Positions 12,298-23,024 of a stretch of 64,000 nucleotides of DNA are shown here, piece after piece. Made by a program: the position numbers and the translations under genes. The notes under the pieces were generated by a model, which worked only from the letters and a program-made list of their open reading frames with translations, did no database searches and was not told the DNA's origin. The DNA comes from Cichorium intybus. Taxonomy: Eukaryota > Streptophyta > Magnoliopsida > Asterales > Asteraceae. Location of the stretch: NCBI GenBank assembly GCA_023525715.1, contig CM042012.1:115809298-115873297 (forward strand), given 5' to 3'. The first letter of the stretch is position 1. Each line of letters opens with the position of its first letter.

Positions 12298-13387
12298 GTG
12301 CAAGAAAGTCTCTCCACATGTGCAGAAAAACTGAGAAGCTATGGGAGAGGATCCTTGGTGCGATTTCTGCAGAAAATTTGGAAGCTTTCTTGAAGATTAA
12401 AGCTAGAAGTTGAAGGCATAGCTTGGAATTAAAGTTTTCAAGCAATTAAGGTTAGTTCTTGAAATTTCTAACCTAGGTTTGTGTATTCTTCACTTGAGGA
12501 ATATGATGACTGAAATTTCAGTCAAGAATTATGTGTTGTAATAGCTTAATGCTTCCAATAAGTCATTAGTTAAGAATATAACTCAAGAACATGGAAGTAG
12601 ATTGCTATTCTTGAGAATTTGCAATTTTGATCAAGAACCCTATATCATGAATTGGTGTGATTAAGGTGGTTCTAATGGCTTAAAAACCTTGTATTAATGA
12701 AGGGTTTTAGTCAGTAAATAAACCCCATACGATTAAGAACAGAAATAAGAGCTTAATGGGTAAAAACAGGGGCTGCAGTGCAAAAATCGCGACTGGTCTG
12801 GAACCCTGCCCAGGCGCAAGGCGCGGTGCGCCCAGAACCAGGCGCAGTGCGCCCTCCTGGCAGGCGCCAGGCGCGGTGCGCCCAAACCCTGGCGCGGTGC
12901 GCCCACTTGACAGGGGGTTTTGAAATTTGGAATTCGATGCTAAGCTTATCCGATTGACCTGAAATTTTAAACATAAGTCTAATATGTTGTGAAACTTCAT
13001 GGAAAATTATCGAAATACGAATACGACCTCCCGAAAGTACTGTAGTAGAATACGCGTATTTCGGGAAGTGTATTAAATTTTTATAATGATGGTTATTGCT
13101 CAAAAATTATTGGAAATGGTCCCCAATTGTATTGTATAGGACTCTTGTGTAGTAGAGTCAACTGAAATGGTTATTAACCTATTATCATTTGGTATATAAA
13201 TGAATATATAGGAACGGGATAAATGGTTGTGGTGCACGCAAAAGCAAGAAACAACCGGGATTTAAATGCAGCTAGCATCCAGGTGAGTAATCTCACTGAT
13301 ATCATATATGATATATGATGATTGAATTGTTACAGATTTGAAACTGTTTTGGGGGACAAAATTGACAGTTGACAGATGCAAATAATA

Positions 13388-13720
13388 TGACAATACCAGA
13401 TAAGCCGTGAGTCTGCGATAGACAAGAACGGAGCTGTGAGTCAATGATACGACAATACCAGATAAGCCGTGAGTCTGAGAAAGACAAGAACGGAGCTGTG
13501 AGTCAATAAATGAATAAACAATGCGACAATACCAGATAAGCCGTGAGTCTACGATAGACAAGAACGGAGCTGTGAGTCAATAACAGAAATAATATGACAA
13601 TATCAGATAAGCCGTGAGTCTATGATAGACAAGAACGGAGCTGTGGGTCAAATCTTGAAAAGGCAATACCGGATAATCCGTGAGTCATCGAGATGGCAAG
13701 AACGGAGCCGTGAGTCTAGG
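13388..13720 (+). repeat. Five tandem stem-loop repeats in 5' LTR
   Basis: Imperfect units of 60-80 bp share GACAATACCAGATAAGCCGT, GAGTCT and AGACAAGAACGG. In each unit CCGT pairs with ACGG and GTCT with AGAC. The loop varies, and the fifth unit replaces the inner pair by GTCA/TGGC. Copy in the 3' LTR at 27163-27495. Confidence 0.8.
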
Positions 13721-14415
13721 CAAAAGCGGGACAAACTCGTGAGCCATAATTGATTTTGGATATTTAACTTTAAGTCCAAATGGTGTAGTCCTTTGACTAT
13801 GATACCGGGTTATTGAGCCCAGCTGGTGCAGCCTTTGGGCTATGACTTGTATATTGAAAATGACATGATGCGGCTTATATAGCCATGACATATGATGCAG
13901 TCCATTGTGACTAAGAAATATGGGACAGAAACGGTCAGACATGATTATATGTGCAAATAACTGACGTGGCTTGATAATTACAGGTTATTGTGATTCAGCC
14001 TGTAAGGCTACAGATTAGGATGTGAAATCCTAGGAGATATGTGGTCAGCCAGTAAGGCTAGGTGTTTGGATTCGATATCCAGACAGATATATGATTGTAT
14101 TTTTATACATGTTATTTGCAGATACGATTACTCACTGAGCTTTATAGCTCACGTTATTGGTAAATGTCCATGTAGGTTAGCATGATCCTGATAAGGGAAT
14201 AGATAGAGTCCGTGACTCGAGAAGTGAGACTCTTAGATGCTGTCAGTAGCAGCCCGGCTTCAAAGGAGACTACGGTATTTTATACTCTCCTTGATACACT
14301 TGTACCCGTTTTTAATAAAATATACCCCTTTCGTTATGGTTTTATGTATTGAAACCTTTGTTAAAAATGAAAATTTTTCAGGGGTGTTTTTGTTTTAAAA
14401 GTCGGGTGTTACAAG

Positions 14416-14430
14416 TTGGTATCAGAGCCG
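14416..14430 (+). promoter_or_regulatory. Primer-binding site, initiator tRNA-Met
   Basis: TTGGTATCAGAGCC begins three bases after the 5' LTR and matches the complement of the 3' end of plant initiator tRNA-Met. Confidence 0.88.
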
Positions 14431-14433
14431 TGG

Positions 14434-15392
14434 TTTAAGTGAACTAGGTGTCTATAGAGTAGATTCCTGGACTTAAACCTTGAGAGATAGTAGACATGAT
14501 ATATAGTTAGGTGTATATAGTTGTTATTATACATATATAACCTAACCGTTGCTGACTTCTGACGTATAAGAAGTATGAGCAGTAAATCTTCTTAGGAAGA
14601 ATTTAGGGCGTGGAGCTTTAAGAGGCGGACCAGCCCTTTCTCAAGGCTCCATTGAACGAGGGGCAAAGAGACAAGTAGCAGAAAATCCACATGACAAGCA
14701 ACAGTAGTTGCTGTGGTCAGAGAAAGAAATTGGGTGCTCACCCTGATTGATATCAAGGTGAAAGAAAAGTAGCTGAGACTACAAGAAAAGCATAAAAAGA
14801 TTAGTGGACGCTTCAGGAGAAGTTACCACGAACTGGGTCCAACCTTAAAGGGGAGGGACCAAAACAGAGCAACTATGTATTTTGAGCAGTGCAGGAAAAG
14901 CACTAAGAAATTAGTAGAGTTGAGACTCTACCGTTGAATTACAGAAATTGCAGAAAGCAGGAACATATTGCTCGAGTCTGTTGGATGGAACGGAAGTGTG
15001 TCTGGCACGGAGCTATAGAACACTTTCCTATGAAATGTTCACATGTTAAATGTGGAGTAACGGGTGATAAACCCAGGAAAGAACGGGAAGGAAAGAAAGA
15101 AGAAACGAATGGTCGAAAAGGACCAGTGGTACCATGAGCATTCCAGCGGACTGTGGAAGAAGCTCGTGAGTACATTAATATGGTCTCAGATATCATTGTC
15201 TTGAATATAATCCCCGTATATGTTATATTTGATCCATGAAGCTATGCTTTGGATCGATGACTTTGATGTTTTGTCTGAATATTTCATCAACGATTATGGG
15301 TGAAATTTTGGAACTGGCTATAGCAAATAGCAAATATGTTCAAGATATTGAACACCTGGAAGGTAGTCTTCCTAGGATTTACGGGACCATTT
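14434..15392 (+). pseudogene. Decayed Gypsy gag / protease, 5' part
   Basis: Only fragments remain. A degenerate zinc-knuckle region lies at about 14934-15000 (CRKQEHIARVC, with one Cys missing). A protease-like stretch lies at about 15135-15250, reading FQRTVEEAREYINMVSDI and then IPVYVIFDP, with a stop where the catalytic DSG should follow. The gag core upstream is too short (about 500 bp between primer-binding site and knuckle), so it is also deleted. The Copia insertion at 15393 splits the protease region. The continuation is at 23025. Confidence 0.68.
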
Positions 15393-16162
15393 TGAAGGGT
15401 TTCTATGCAATCAATGAACACAAAATAACCTAAGGTTCACATGCAACCCTAATATTGATCTATGTTTTCTTCTATGAAGATTAGAACTAAGAACCTAAAG
15501 GATACAATTCAATTCTAAAGAAGAATCAAGAAAAACCAACCTTAGATCTTATGATCCTTTTAAGCAGCAGCAAAATTATCCTGCCTCAGATGAAAGTCAC
15601 ACCCAGGTGATGGAAGAATCAGTCCAGCAGAGTAAATCCAGAGAGAAGATGGCGTGAAGAATGAGGTGCCAGGGGGTTCCTTTTATAGCCTCCAAGGGTT
15701 ACACCTGAAACCCTAAGGAGCCTCCAATTGGACAAGGCTTTTGACCACTTGGACCAGGCTTACCAAACCCTAATTAGGGTTTTGCCAAACCCTTGGAGGA
15801 GCCTCCAAGTTGGCGCCACTTTTGGTCCCTGGTTTTTCCTGGCCAGTTATTCAATTATTGAATAAATACCAAACCAGTCCCTGCACCTTTTAATTAATTA
15901 ATTTAATCTCCAAATTAAATCCAATTAATTCTAGATTAAATCTCAATTAATTAATATAGTTTCTAATTAATATATTAGCACTTAAATATATTAATAAACC
16001 ATATATATATTTTCTATTGATTTATTATACAATTAATAAATCAACTATTCTCTCTACTGAACTATCTTTCCTCCACCCATGAGGGCAACCCAAATGGACT
16101 TTGCTTTTAATCATAAGATAAAAGTTCAATTACAAGTCATGGCTTAGACACCTAATCCAACA
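15393..16162 (-). repeat. Copia 3' LTR (left)
   Basis: 770 bp, read on the minus strand as TGTTGGATTAGG...AACCCTTCA. Adjacent polypurine tract CCAAGTGGGAGAC (minus strand) at 16163-16175. Confidence 0.94.
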
Positions 16163-16947
16163 GTCTCCCACTTGGATAAGTCTATGACTTTAATTGTCTG
16201 AACTCTGACCCAGTCAGTTCTGTCCAAAGATAAGTGATCAGATGATCCTCCGTCCAACAAGATATTTTCAGACTCAAGACATGGATAAAATCAATCTGGT
16301 CTGATTCACTGTTCCTCGATTTCCGATTTGCATATGACTCTTAGACTACCAATTTAGTCCCGGTTGGCCAACCATTTTAGTCAACTTCAAAATCATCGAG
16401 AGGCCTACAGATATCTGTTTCCCGTTAGGGTCAAGGGACGAATAAACTTCGACTCATATACTTATGTCTTTTACCAGACAAATCACTCACAACAATACGT
16501 TTTATAACACCGAGTTACCGATGCGTTTTCATATTATCAATGAACAACCGTCTAATAAATCATAACTCATATGTCTTAGCTTAAAGATCAAAAGATATTA
16601 TCGTCTCAACATTGCTCGTGATGTAATCCATGAAGCAATCCATTGAGCGCGGGTTTATCCAATACTCAAATCTCCATTTCCAAGTATTCACGAATGGTTC
16701 AGCAATCCAATTGCAATGTCTAACTCCTTAGACAATCTATTACCAATTCATGACAGTCTTACTTCACACTTACTCCCTTAAAGTGTAATCGACTGTGGAT
16801 ATTTGAATAATCCAATTATTCAGGAAGTAAAACATGCAAAATGAAACACAATGATAAAGTACTGACAAGAGTAGTGAACCATAATAAATCTCTATTATTA
16901 AATCACAAGAGTCAAATACAATACATTGTTACAAGTTTCGAATCTAT
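16163..16947 (-). other. Copia 3' untranslated region
   Basis: About 785 bp between the polyprotein stop and the polypurine tract. No ORF is seen. The minus-strand sequence CCAAGTGGGAGAC at the LTR edge is a typical Copia plus-strand primer. Confidence 0.75.
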
Positions 16948-19900
16948 CTAATTACTAAAACTTATATCATCTCTTAATCCAATGCTCCTAGCATGCTGAT
17001 TATGCTTAATCCTACTCAGAGCCTTTGTCAAGGGATCTGCAGGATTATCTTCCGATGATACCCTCTTTACAAGGAGGTGACCTTCTTCTACCCTATGCCT
17101 GATGTAGTGGTACTTTCTGTCGATATGTCTGGACTTTCCATGATCTCGCGGTTCCTTTGTCAAGGCGACCGCACCTTCATTATCGCAGAACAGTTCCAAG
17201 GGCTCCTGAATACTCGGGACTACTCCAAGGTCACCGATAAAGTTCTTCAGCCAAGCCGCTTCCTTTGACGCTTCACTTGCTGCTATGTACTCTGATTCGC
17301 ACGTAGAATCAGCCACTGTTTCTTGCTTGGAACTTTTCCAAGTCACTGCTCCACCGTTCAAAAGGAATACCCAGCCCGACTGAGACCGACCACTGTCTCT
17401 ATCCGTCTGAAAGCTGGCATCTGTATATCCTTCAACTCTCAAGGTATCACTGCCACCGAGGACTAACACCATGTTCTTTGTCCTTCGCAGATACTTGAGT
17501 ATATTTTTCACAGCTATCCAATGCGCCCTTCCAGGGTTACCCTGGTACCGACTGACCATGCTTAAGGCAAAAGCCACGTCAGGGCGAGTACACGTCATAG
17601 CGTACATGATCGATCCCACAGCCGAAGCGTATGGTACTCGACTCATCTCAGCTATTTCCTCGTCTGTACTCGGACTTTGAGTCTTACTCAGCTTCGCATT
17701 ACTTTGGATAGGCAGCTCTCCCTTCTTGGAATTTTCCATACTAAACCTCTTTAGTACCTTATCCAAGTATGTACCCTGACTGAGTCCAATCAGTCTCTTC
17801 TTCCTATCTCTCAATATTCTAATCCCAAGAATATAGGCAGCCTCTCCTAGGTCCTTCATGGCGAAACATTTCCCAAGCCAAGCCTTAACATCTTGCAAGG
17901 TTGGAATATCGTTTCCCATGAGCAGTATGTCATCGACATACAGCACCAGAAAGGTGACTATACTCCCACTAGCCTTGACATATACGCAGGACTCATCCTC
18001 GCTCCTAGAGAAGCCAAACTCTTTGACTTTCTCATGGAAACAAAGATTCCAGCTGCGAGAAGCTTGCTTCAATCCGTAGATTGATCTCTCAAGCTTACAC
18101 ACCTTATTAGGATACTTTGCATCGACGAAACCCTCTGGCTGATTCATGTAAACATCCTCAGTCAGCTTCCCATTAAGGAAAGCGGTTTTGACGTCCATCT
18201 GCCAAATTTCATAGTCATGAAATGCAGCTATGGCCAGCATAATCCTAATAGACTTTATCTTAGCTACTGGTGAGAAGGTCTCGTCATAGTCAACCCCTGG
18301 GGTTTGAGTAAAGCCCTTCGCAACCAGTCTTGCCTTGAAAGTGTGTACCTTTCCGTCCATGTCTGTCTTCTTCTTGAAGATCCATTTGCACCCGACTGTC
18401 TTTCGACCCGGTACATTGTCAACCAAGTTCCAAACTTGATTGTCATACATGGACTTGATCTCGCTATCCATGGCCTCTTTCCACTTGGCAGACTCAGGGC
18501 CCGCCACTGCTTCCTGGTAGTTAGCTGGTTCATCCAAATTTATCAGTGTCCTATCACTGACAAAAGTGTCCCCATCCGAAGTTATATGGAACCCATAAAA
18601 CTCGGGTGGCATGCTAACCCTACCGGAACGCCTAAGAGGTAAGGATACATCTGTCGGTCCAACAGGACTTTCATCCTCATGTTGGTTGCTAGTTTCTCCT
18701 AAGGTTGCGTCATCTGATGACTCTTGAATTTCTTCCAGATCAATGGTACTCCCACTGTCCTCTTTGAATACGAGCTCTCTCTCTCGAAAGACTGCTCGTC
18801 TAGCTACAAAGACCACGTCCTCGCTCGGTCTGTAGAATAGATATCCAAAGGACTGTTTGGGATAACCAATGAAGAAACACTTTTCGCTTCTGTCTGCGAG
18901 TTTGTCTTGAGTCTCTCGTCTAACGAAAGCCTCACAACCCCAGACCTTGATATGTGCCAACGAGGGAGCTTTCCCCGTCCACATCTCATGAGGTGTTTTC
19001 GCAACCTTCTTAGTTGGGACAAGATTGAGGATATGGGCGGCAGTCTCTAAGGCATACCCCCAGAAGTGAATGGGAAGTGAAGCTCGACTCATCATGGAAC
19101 GAACCATGTCCAACAGGGTTCGGTTGCGCCTCTCTGCAACACCGTTCAACTGTGGTGTCCTCGGAGGTGTCAACTGCGAAACTATTCCACATTCCTTTAG
19201 ATAGTCTAGGAACTCGATACTTAGATACTCTCCGCCTCTGTCGGATCTGAGCATCTTTATCTTCCTGCCTAATTGATTCTCTGCTTCGTTCTTAAACTCT
19301 TTGAACTTTTCAAAGGTGTCCGACTTGTGCTTGATCAAGTAGATGTAACCGTATCTACTAAAATCGTCGGTAAAAGTCACGTAGAACCGCGTGCCATCCT
19401 TTGTGGTTGATCTGAATGGACCACACACATCGGTGTGAATAATGTCCAATAGACCCTCACCTCTTTCAAAAGACCCTTTGAAAGGTGATTTAGTCATCTT
19501 GCCCAACAGACAAGATTCGCATACATCATCCGACTTGAGGTCGAATGATTCCAACACTCCATCCTTTTGGAGTTGGGCGATGCGTTTCTTGCTGATGTGC
19601 CCGAGCCGACTATGCCACAGACATGCCTTTTCCACGTCACTAGTAGAATCAATATAATTTACACTTTGTCCTAGATTGTCAACACATTTCACAGTTTCAT
19701 ACACACCATTACAAGGATAAGCAGTAAAATTCAAAATACCATTTTTGAAAACAGAAATAGATCCAATATTATTATCAAAAGAAAAATGAAATCCTTGTCT
19801 GAATAATGCGTGAAATGAAATAATATTTCTTGCCATTTCTGGCGAATAGCAACAATCTAATAAATCTAAACAAACTTCACTACTAAGCACTAAACTATAA

Positions 19901-20979
19901 ACTCCAATCTTGGTAACAGGGGACGATCTCCTATTGCCCATGATCAAGTTCAGTCTACCGTGCTCCACCTCCCTGCTTTCCTTTAGGCCCTGCATATCAG
20001 AACAAATGTGAAAACCACATCCTGTATCAAGGACCCAAGAATTAGAAGATGGTGAGTTTTTAGAGATAGTGTATATACCTGCTGTCGATGGCTTTACTTT
20101 CCCATCCTTGACATCCTGCAAGTATTTGGGGCAGCTTCTCTTCCAATGGCCCTTTTCTTTGCAGTAGAAACAGTTTGCTTCATCGGGGTTGGCCACACAA
20201 GGAATTTGGGAAGTCTTGGTTCTCGAGCCATTACTGGATGACCCGGCCTGAACCTTTTCCCTCCAATTTTGTTTAGGAGGGCCCTTCCTTTTCTTTCCTC
20301 TGCCACTTCCAATGGCTAGAACGGGCTGATTAACCGAGGGTACACTTTTACCCTTCATCCCGTCTTCAGCTACTCGAAGCATGCGATGCAACTCAGTCAT
20401 ATTAGCCTGATTGTTGTTCAAATGATAAGCCAGCCTGAACTGGTCATAAGAACTCGGCAACGAGTTAAGCACTATGTCAACGGCCAACTGTTCCGGTACA
20501 GGCATCGCAAGCTTTCTAAGCCGCTCCACGTAACCTTGCATTCTTTGCACATGAGTGCAGATGGACTCTCCATCTTTGGGTTTGCTGTTCGTGAAGTCCT
20601 TGACCACTTCGCACCTTTCGATGCGCTCTTGCTTGCGGAACTTTTCCGCTAGCTCCTTGTGCATCTCATAGGGCCAGTAGTCTTCGTATATTCTCTGCAA
20701 TTCGGGGTTCATTGTGGCGATCATGATGCAGGCCACTTTGGTTGCATCATCAGTATGTTTTTGGTACGAGGCAATTTCCTCGGGAGTAGCAGTTTCGGGG
20801 TCGACATCGACAAGCTCGGTCTCGAGAACATACTCTTTGTTCTCATACCTCAGAGCCATCTTGATGTTTCTAATCCAGTCATTATAGTTTGTCCCGTTCA
20901 ATTGAACCCTGGAACATAGTGAGAGGATTGAGGGAACACTGGAGTTTGATTGGGGAGCGGATTGATCAGCAGAAGACAT
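16948..20979 (-). CDS. gag-pol: Copia gag-pol polyprotein, intact (1343 aa)
   Basis: A single ORF encodes all retrotransposition functions. The Gag region spans about 1-250. A CCHC knuckle has C270, C273, H278 and C283. The protease motif is WVLDTG, with DTG at 318-320. The integrase zinc site is H456, H461, C487, C490, and the catalytic triad is D517, D580, E616 with 35 residues between the last two. Reverse transcriptase has KARLVAKG near 882, D929 and YVDD at 1014-1017. RNase H acidic residues are D1187, E1230, D1266 and D1311. No stop or frameshift is present and all key residues are kept. The ATG at 20979 directly follows a TTTTATAG on the sense strand that resembles a 3' splice site. 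Length is normal for Copia. Confidence 0.96.
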   Translation of the reverse strand: MSSADQSAPQSNSSVPSILSLCSRVQLNGTNYNDWIRNIKMALRYENKEYVLETELVDVDPETATPEEIASYQKHTDDATKVACIMIATMNPELQRIYEDYWPYEMHKELAEKFRKQERIERCEVVKDFTNSKPKDGESICTHVQRMQGYVERLRKLAMPVPEQLAVDIVLNSLPSSYDQFRLAYHLNNNQANMTELHRMLRVAEDGMKGKSVPSVNQPVLAIGSGRGKKRKGPPKQNWREKVQAGSSSNGSRTKTSQIPCVANPDEANCFYCKEKGHWKRSCPKYLQDVKDGKVKPSTAGIYTISKNSPSSNSWVLDTGCGFHICSDMQGLKESREVEHGRLNLIMGNRRSSPVTKIGVYSLVLSSEVCLDLLDCCYSPEMARNIISFHALFRQGFHFSFDNNIGSISVFKNGILNFTAYPCNGVYETVKCVDNLGQSVNYIDSTSDVEKACLWHSRLGHISKKRIAQLQKDGVLESFDLKSDDVCESCLLGKMTKSPFKGSFERGEGLLDIIHTDVCGPFRSTTKDGTRFYVTFTDDFSRYGYIYLIKHKSDTFEKFKEFKNEAENQLGRKIKMLRSDRGGEYLSIEFLDYLKECGIVSQLTPPRTPQLNGVAERRNRTLLDMVRSMMSRASLPIHFWGYALETAAHILNLVPTKKVAKTPHEMWTGKAPSLAHIKVWGCEAFVRRETQDKLADRSEKCFFIGYPKQSFGYLFYRPSEDVVFVARRAVFRERELVFKEDSGSTIDLEEIQESSDDATLGETSNQHEDESPVGPTDVSLPLRRSGRVSMPPEFYGFHITSDGDTFVSDRTLINLDEPANYQEAVAGPESAKWKEAMDSEIKSMYDNQVWNLVDNVPGRKTVGCKWIFKKKTDMDGKVHTFKARLVAKGFTQTPGVDYDETFSPVAKIKSIRIMLAIAAFHDYEIWQMDVKTAFLNGKLTEDVYMNQPEGFVDAKYPNKVCKLERSIYGLKQASRSWNLCFHEKVKEFGFSRSEDESCVYVKASGSIVTFLVLYVDDILLMGNDIPTLQDVKAWLGKCFAMKDLGEAAYILGIRILRDRKKRLIGLSQGTYLDKVLKRFSMENSKKGELPIQSNAKLSKTQSPSTDEEIAEMSRVPYASAVGSIMYAMTCTRPDVAFALSMVSRYQGNPGRAHWIAVKNILKYLRRTKNMVLVLGGSDTLRVEGYTDASFQTDRDSGRSQSGWVFLLNGGAVTWKSSKQETVADSTCESEYIAASEASKEAAWLKNFIGDLGVVPSIQEPLELFCDNEGAVALTKEPRDHGKSRHIDRKYHYIRHRVEEGHLLVKRVSSEDNPADPLTKALSRIKHNQHARSIGLRDDISFSN

Positions 20980-22249
20980 CTATAAAAGAAGGTAAGTTTA
21001 ATTAGATACTTGTCGGTCCTTATATTAACCCAATATAAAATAAGGCTAGGATCCAACTATAACAATTTGCAACATAGAAGAGGGATGCCGTAATCTATAA
21101 GCAAATTTTATAAAGGTAGGCGAATGACGATTCAGCCGATTCCACCGCGGAAAAATAATCTTATTATAAATGGAATTCCTAGTTTCTTATGAGATTTATT
21201 GAACTGTTCAATAGCATGTTTAATCTCGGATATGCCCCACCGTTTGTGACTGGGATGCCGAGGATCACAAACCGGGTGTGAATAACCATGCAAATTAGCT
21301 TGGTGCTCTCGGGATCCATTATCATCTCAAATTGATGTGCCGGTAAACCACACACGCTCCATCAACAATGATAACACCCGAGACACCCATTGCCACTCTT
21401 TATGAACCCCTATTGGTGTGCCGGTAAACCACACACGCTCCACCAACGTTTCATAAAGTGCAATGTGCAATTTCATGGGGTAGCATCAAATTCACATTTT
21501 CCTAAAGTAACTAGATTGGGATTTGTTTTAGGGTTCTAGTACTTTCAATTATAGCATTATACTTTTAAGAGGCTTAGTGGTTCTATCATACCCGTTCAGC
21601 TAACGACACTCGACTGACCAGGAGAGCGGTGGGTAAGAGTAGATACCCATTAGACTAACATTTTATAGTCAGTCGCCTTATACCCTCTTTATAGGACAGT
21701 TTTGTGAATGAGGCTTACTAGCGGTAGACTAACCAATTTTCTTATATGTATTAAATTAACTTTTAATCATAAATACATATAAGATATATTTTAATCTTAT
21801 TAAAATATTTTTTTAGAATTAATTTAATCTTAATTTTCTCAAATTATTCTAATTTTTTTGAAAATTTAAATTAATTCTTAAAGCTGATTTAATTGGTCTT
21901 TTAATTAATTAATTAATTAAACTAATTAAATCTAGGTTACAGATTACCAATTAATCAAATTAATTAACCTGTAATATCCCTTTGAATTTCGAAATTTACA
22001 TGCCAAATAAAGGGGTTCAAGTTATTTTAGTTTATTTGGTTACCAAAAATAACAACACACAAATAAGGCAAGCAAATCAAGCAATCAAGGAAGGGATCAA
22101 GGAGGGTGGCGGCTAGGGTTAGGAAACCCTAGCCTTGGGATCGAATTTAGCCTCCTCCCAAGGGTTTATTTTCGCAAAAACCCTAAGGCACAAAACAGTT
22201 TATGCAGTTCATAATCAATCACAAGAAAACAAGCTAGCTCTGATACCAC
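20980..22249 (-). promoter_or_regulatory. Long structured leader of the Copia element
   Basis: About 1.27 kb between primer-binding site and start codon, with several upstream ATGs on the sense strand. Four inverted repeats occur at 21058-21112, 21238-21278, 21302-21387 and 21388-21465. Each presents TGCCG (plus-strand reading) in its loop. The last two abut and have identical 22-nt loops. A further TGGGTA/TACCCA hairpin lies near 21630-21650. Possible packaging, dimerisation or translation-control structure (inference). Confidence 0.7.
22234..22249 (-). promoter_or_regulatory. Copia primer-binding site, initiator tRNA-Met
   Basis: On the minus strand GTGGTATCAGAGCTAG lies directly inside the right LTR, complementary to the initiator tRNA-Met 3' end. 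Confidence 0.88.
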
Positions 22250-23019
22250 TGAAGGGTTTCTATGCAATCAATGAACACAAAATAACCTAAGGTTCACATG
22301 CAACCCTAATATTGATCTATGTTTTCTTCTATGAAGATTAGAACTAAGAACCTAAAGGATACAATTCAATTCTAAAGAAGAATCAAGAAAAACCAACCTT
22401 AGATCTTATGATCCTTTTAAGCAGCAGCAAAATTATCCTGCCTCAGATGAAAGTCACACCCAGGTGATGGAAGAATCAGTCCAGCAGAGTAAATCCAGAG
22501 AGAAGATGGCGTGAAGAATGAGGTGCCAGGGGGTTCCTTTTATAGCCTCCAAGGGTTACACCTGAAACCCTAAGGAGCCTCCAATTGGACAAGGCTTTTG
22601 ACCACTTGGACCAGGCTTACCAAACCCTAATTAGGGTTTTGCCAAACCCTTGGAGGAGCCTCCAAGTTGGCGCCACTTTTGGTCCCTGGTTTTTCCTGGC
22701 CAGTTATTCAATTATTGAATAAATACCAAACCAGTCCCTGCACCTTTTAATTAATTAATTTAATCTCCAAATTAAATCCAATTTATTCTAGATTAAATCT
22801 CAATTAATTAATATAGTTTCTAATTAATATATTAGCACTTAAATATATTAATAAACCATATATATATTTTCTATTGATTTATTATACAATTAATAAATCA
22901 ACTATTCTCTCTACTGAACTATCTTTCCTCCACCCATGAGGGCAACCCAAATGGACTTTGCTTTTAATCATAAGATAAAAGTTCAATTACAAGTCATGGC
23001 TTAGACACCTAATCCAACA
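22250..23019 (-). repeat. Copia 5' LTR (right)
   Basis: 770 bp, identical by eye to the left LTR except for one base. Promoter LTR for the minus-strand polyprotein. Confidence 0.94.
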
Positions 23020-23024
23020 CATTT

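Larger units (their letters stand above)
12002..14413 (+). repeat. Tekay-like 5' LTR
   Basis: 2412 bp. A TATAAATA box lies at 12290-12297. A GC-rich cluster of four GGCGCGGTGCGCC-type motifs lies at 12808-12904. Five tandem stem-loop repeats lie at 13388-13720. Minus-strand ORFs in the LTR recur in both copies and are shadows. Confidence 0.92.
15393..23019 (-). mobile_element. Intact Ty1/Copia retrotransposon nested in the Gypsy element
   Basis: 7627 bp on the minus strand. Two 770-bp LTRs (left 15393-16162, right 22250-23019) differ at one position by eye, near 15923/22783. The exact 5-bp duplication CATTT lies at 15388-15392 and 23020-23024. The 5' LTR is the right one. The element has a primer-binding site, a structured 1.27-kb leader, one uninterrupted gag-pol ORF and a polypurine tract. 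This is the youngest and most complete element of the window and a candidate for present activity. The Copia lineage is not assigned. Confidence 0.95.

Noticed and set aside
12707..13103. Minus-strand ORFs with Arg/Ala/Pro-rich stretch (also 26482-26878)
   Set aside because: Read-through of the GC-rich motif cluster in the Tekay-like LTRs; present in both LTRs.
13262..13561. Minus-strand ORF with repeated SQTHGLSGIV peptide
   Set aside because: Product of the five tandem LTR repeats; frame not conserved.
13388..13720. CRISPR-like array of direct repeats
   Set aside because: Plant LTR context, variable spacing, degenerate units and no cas genes.
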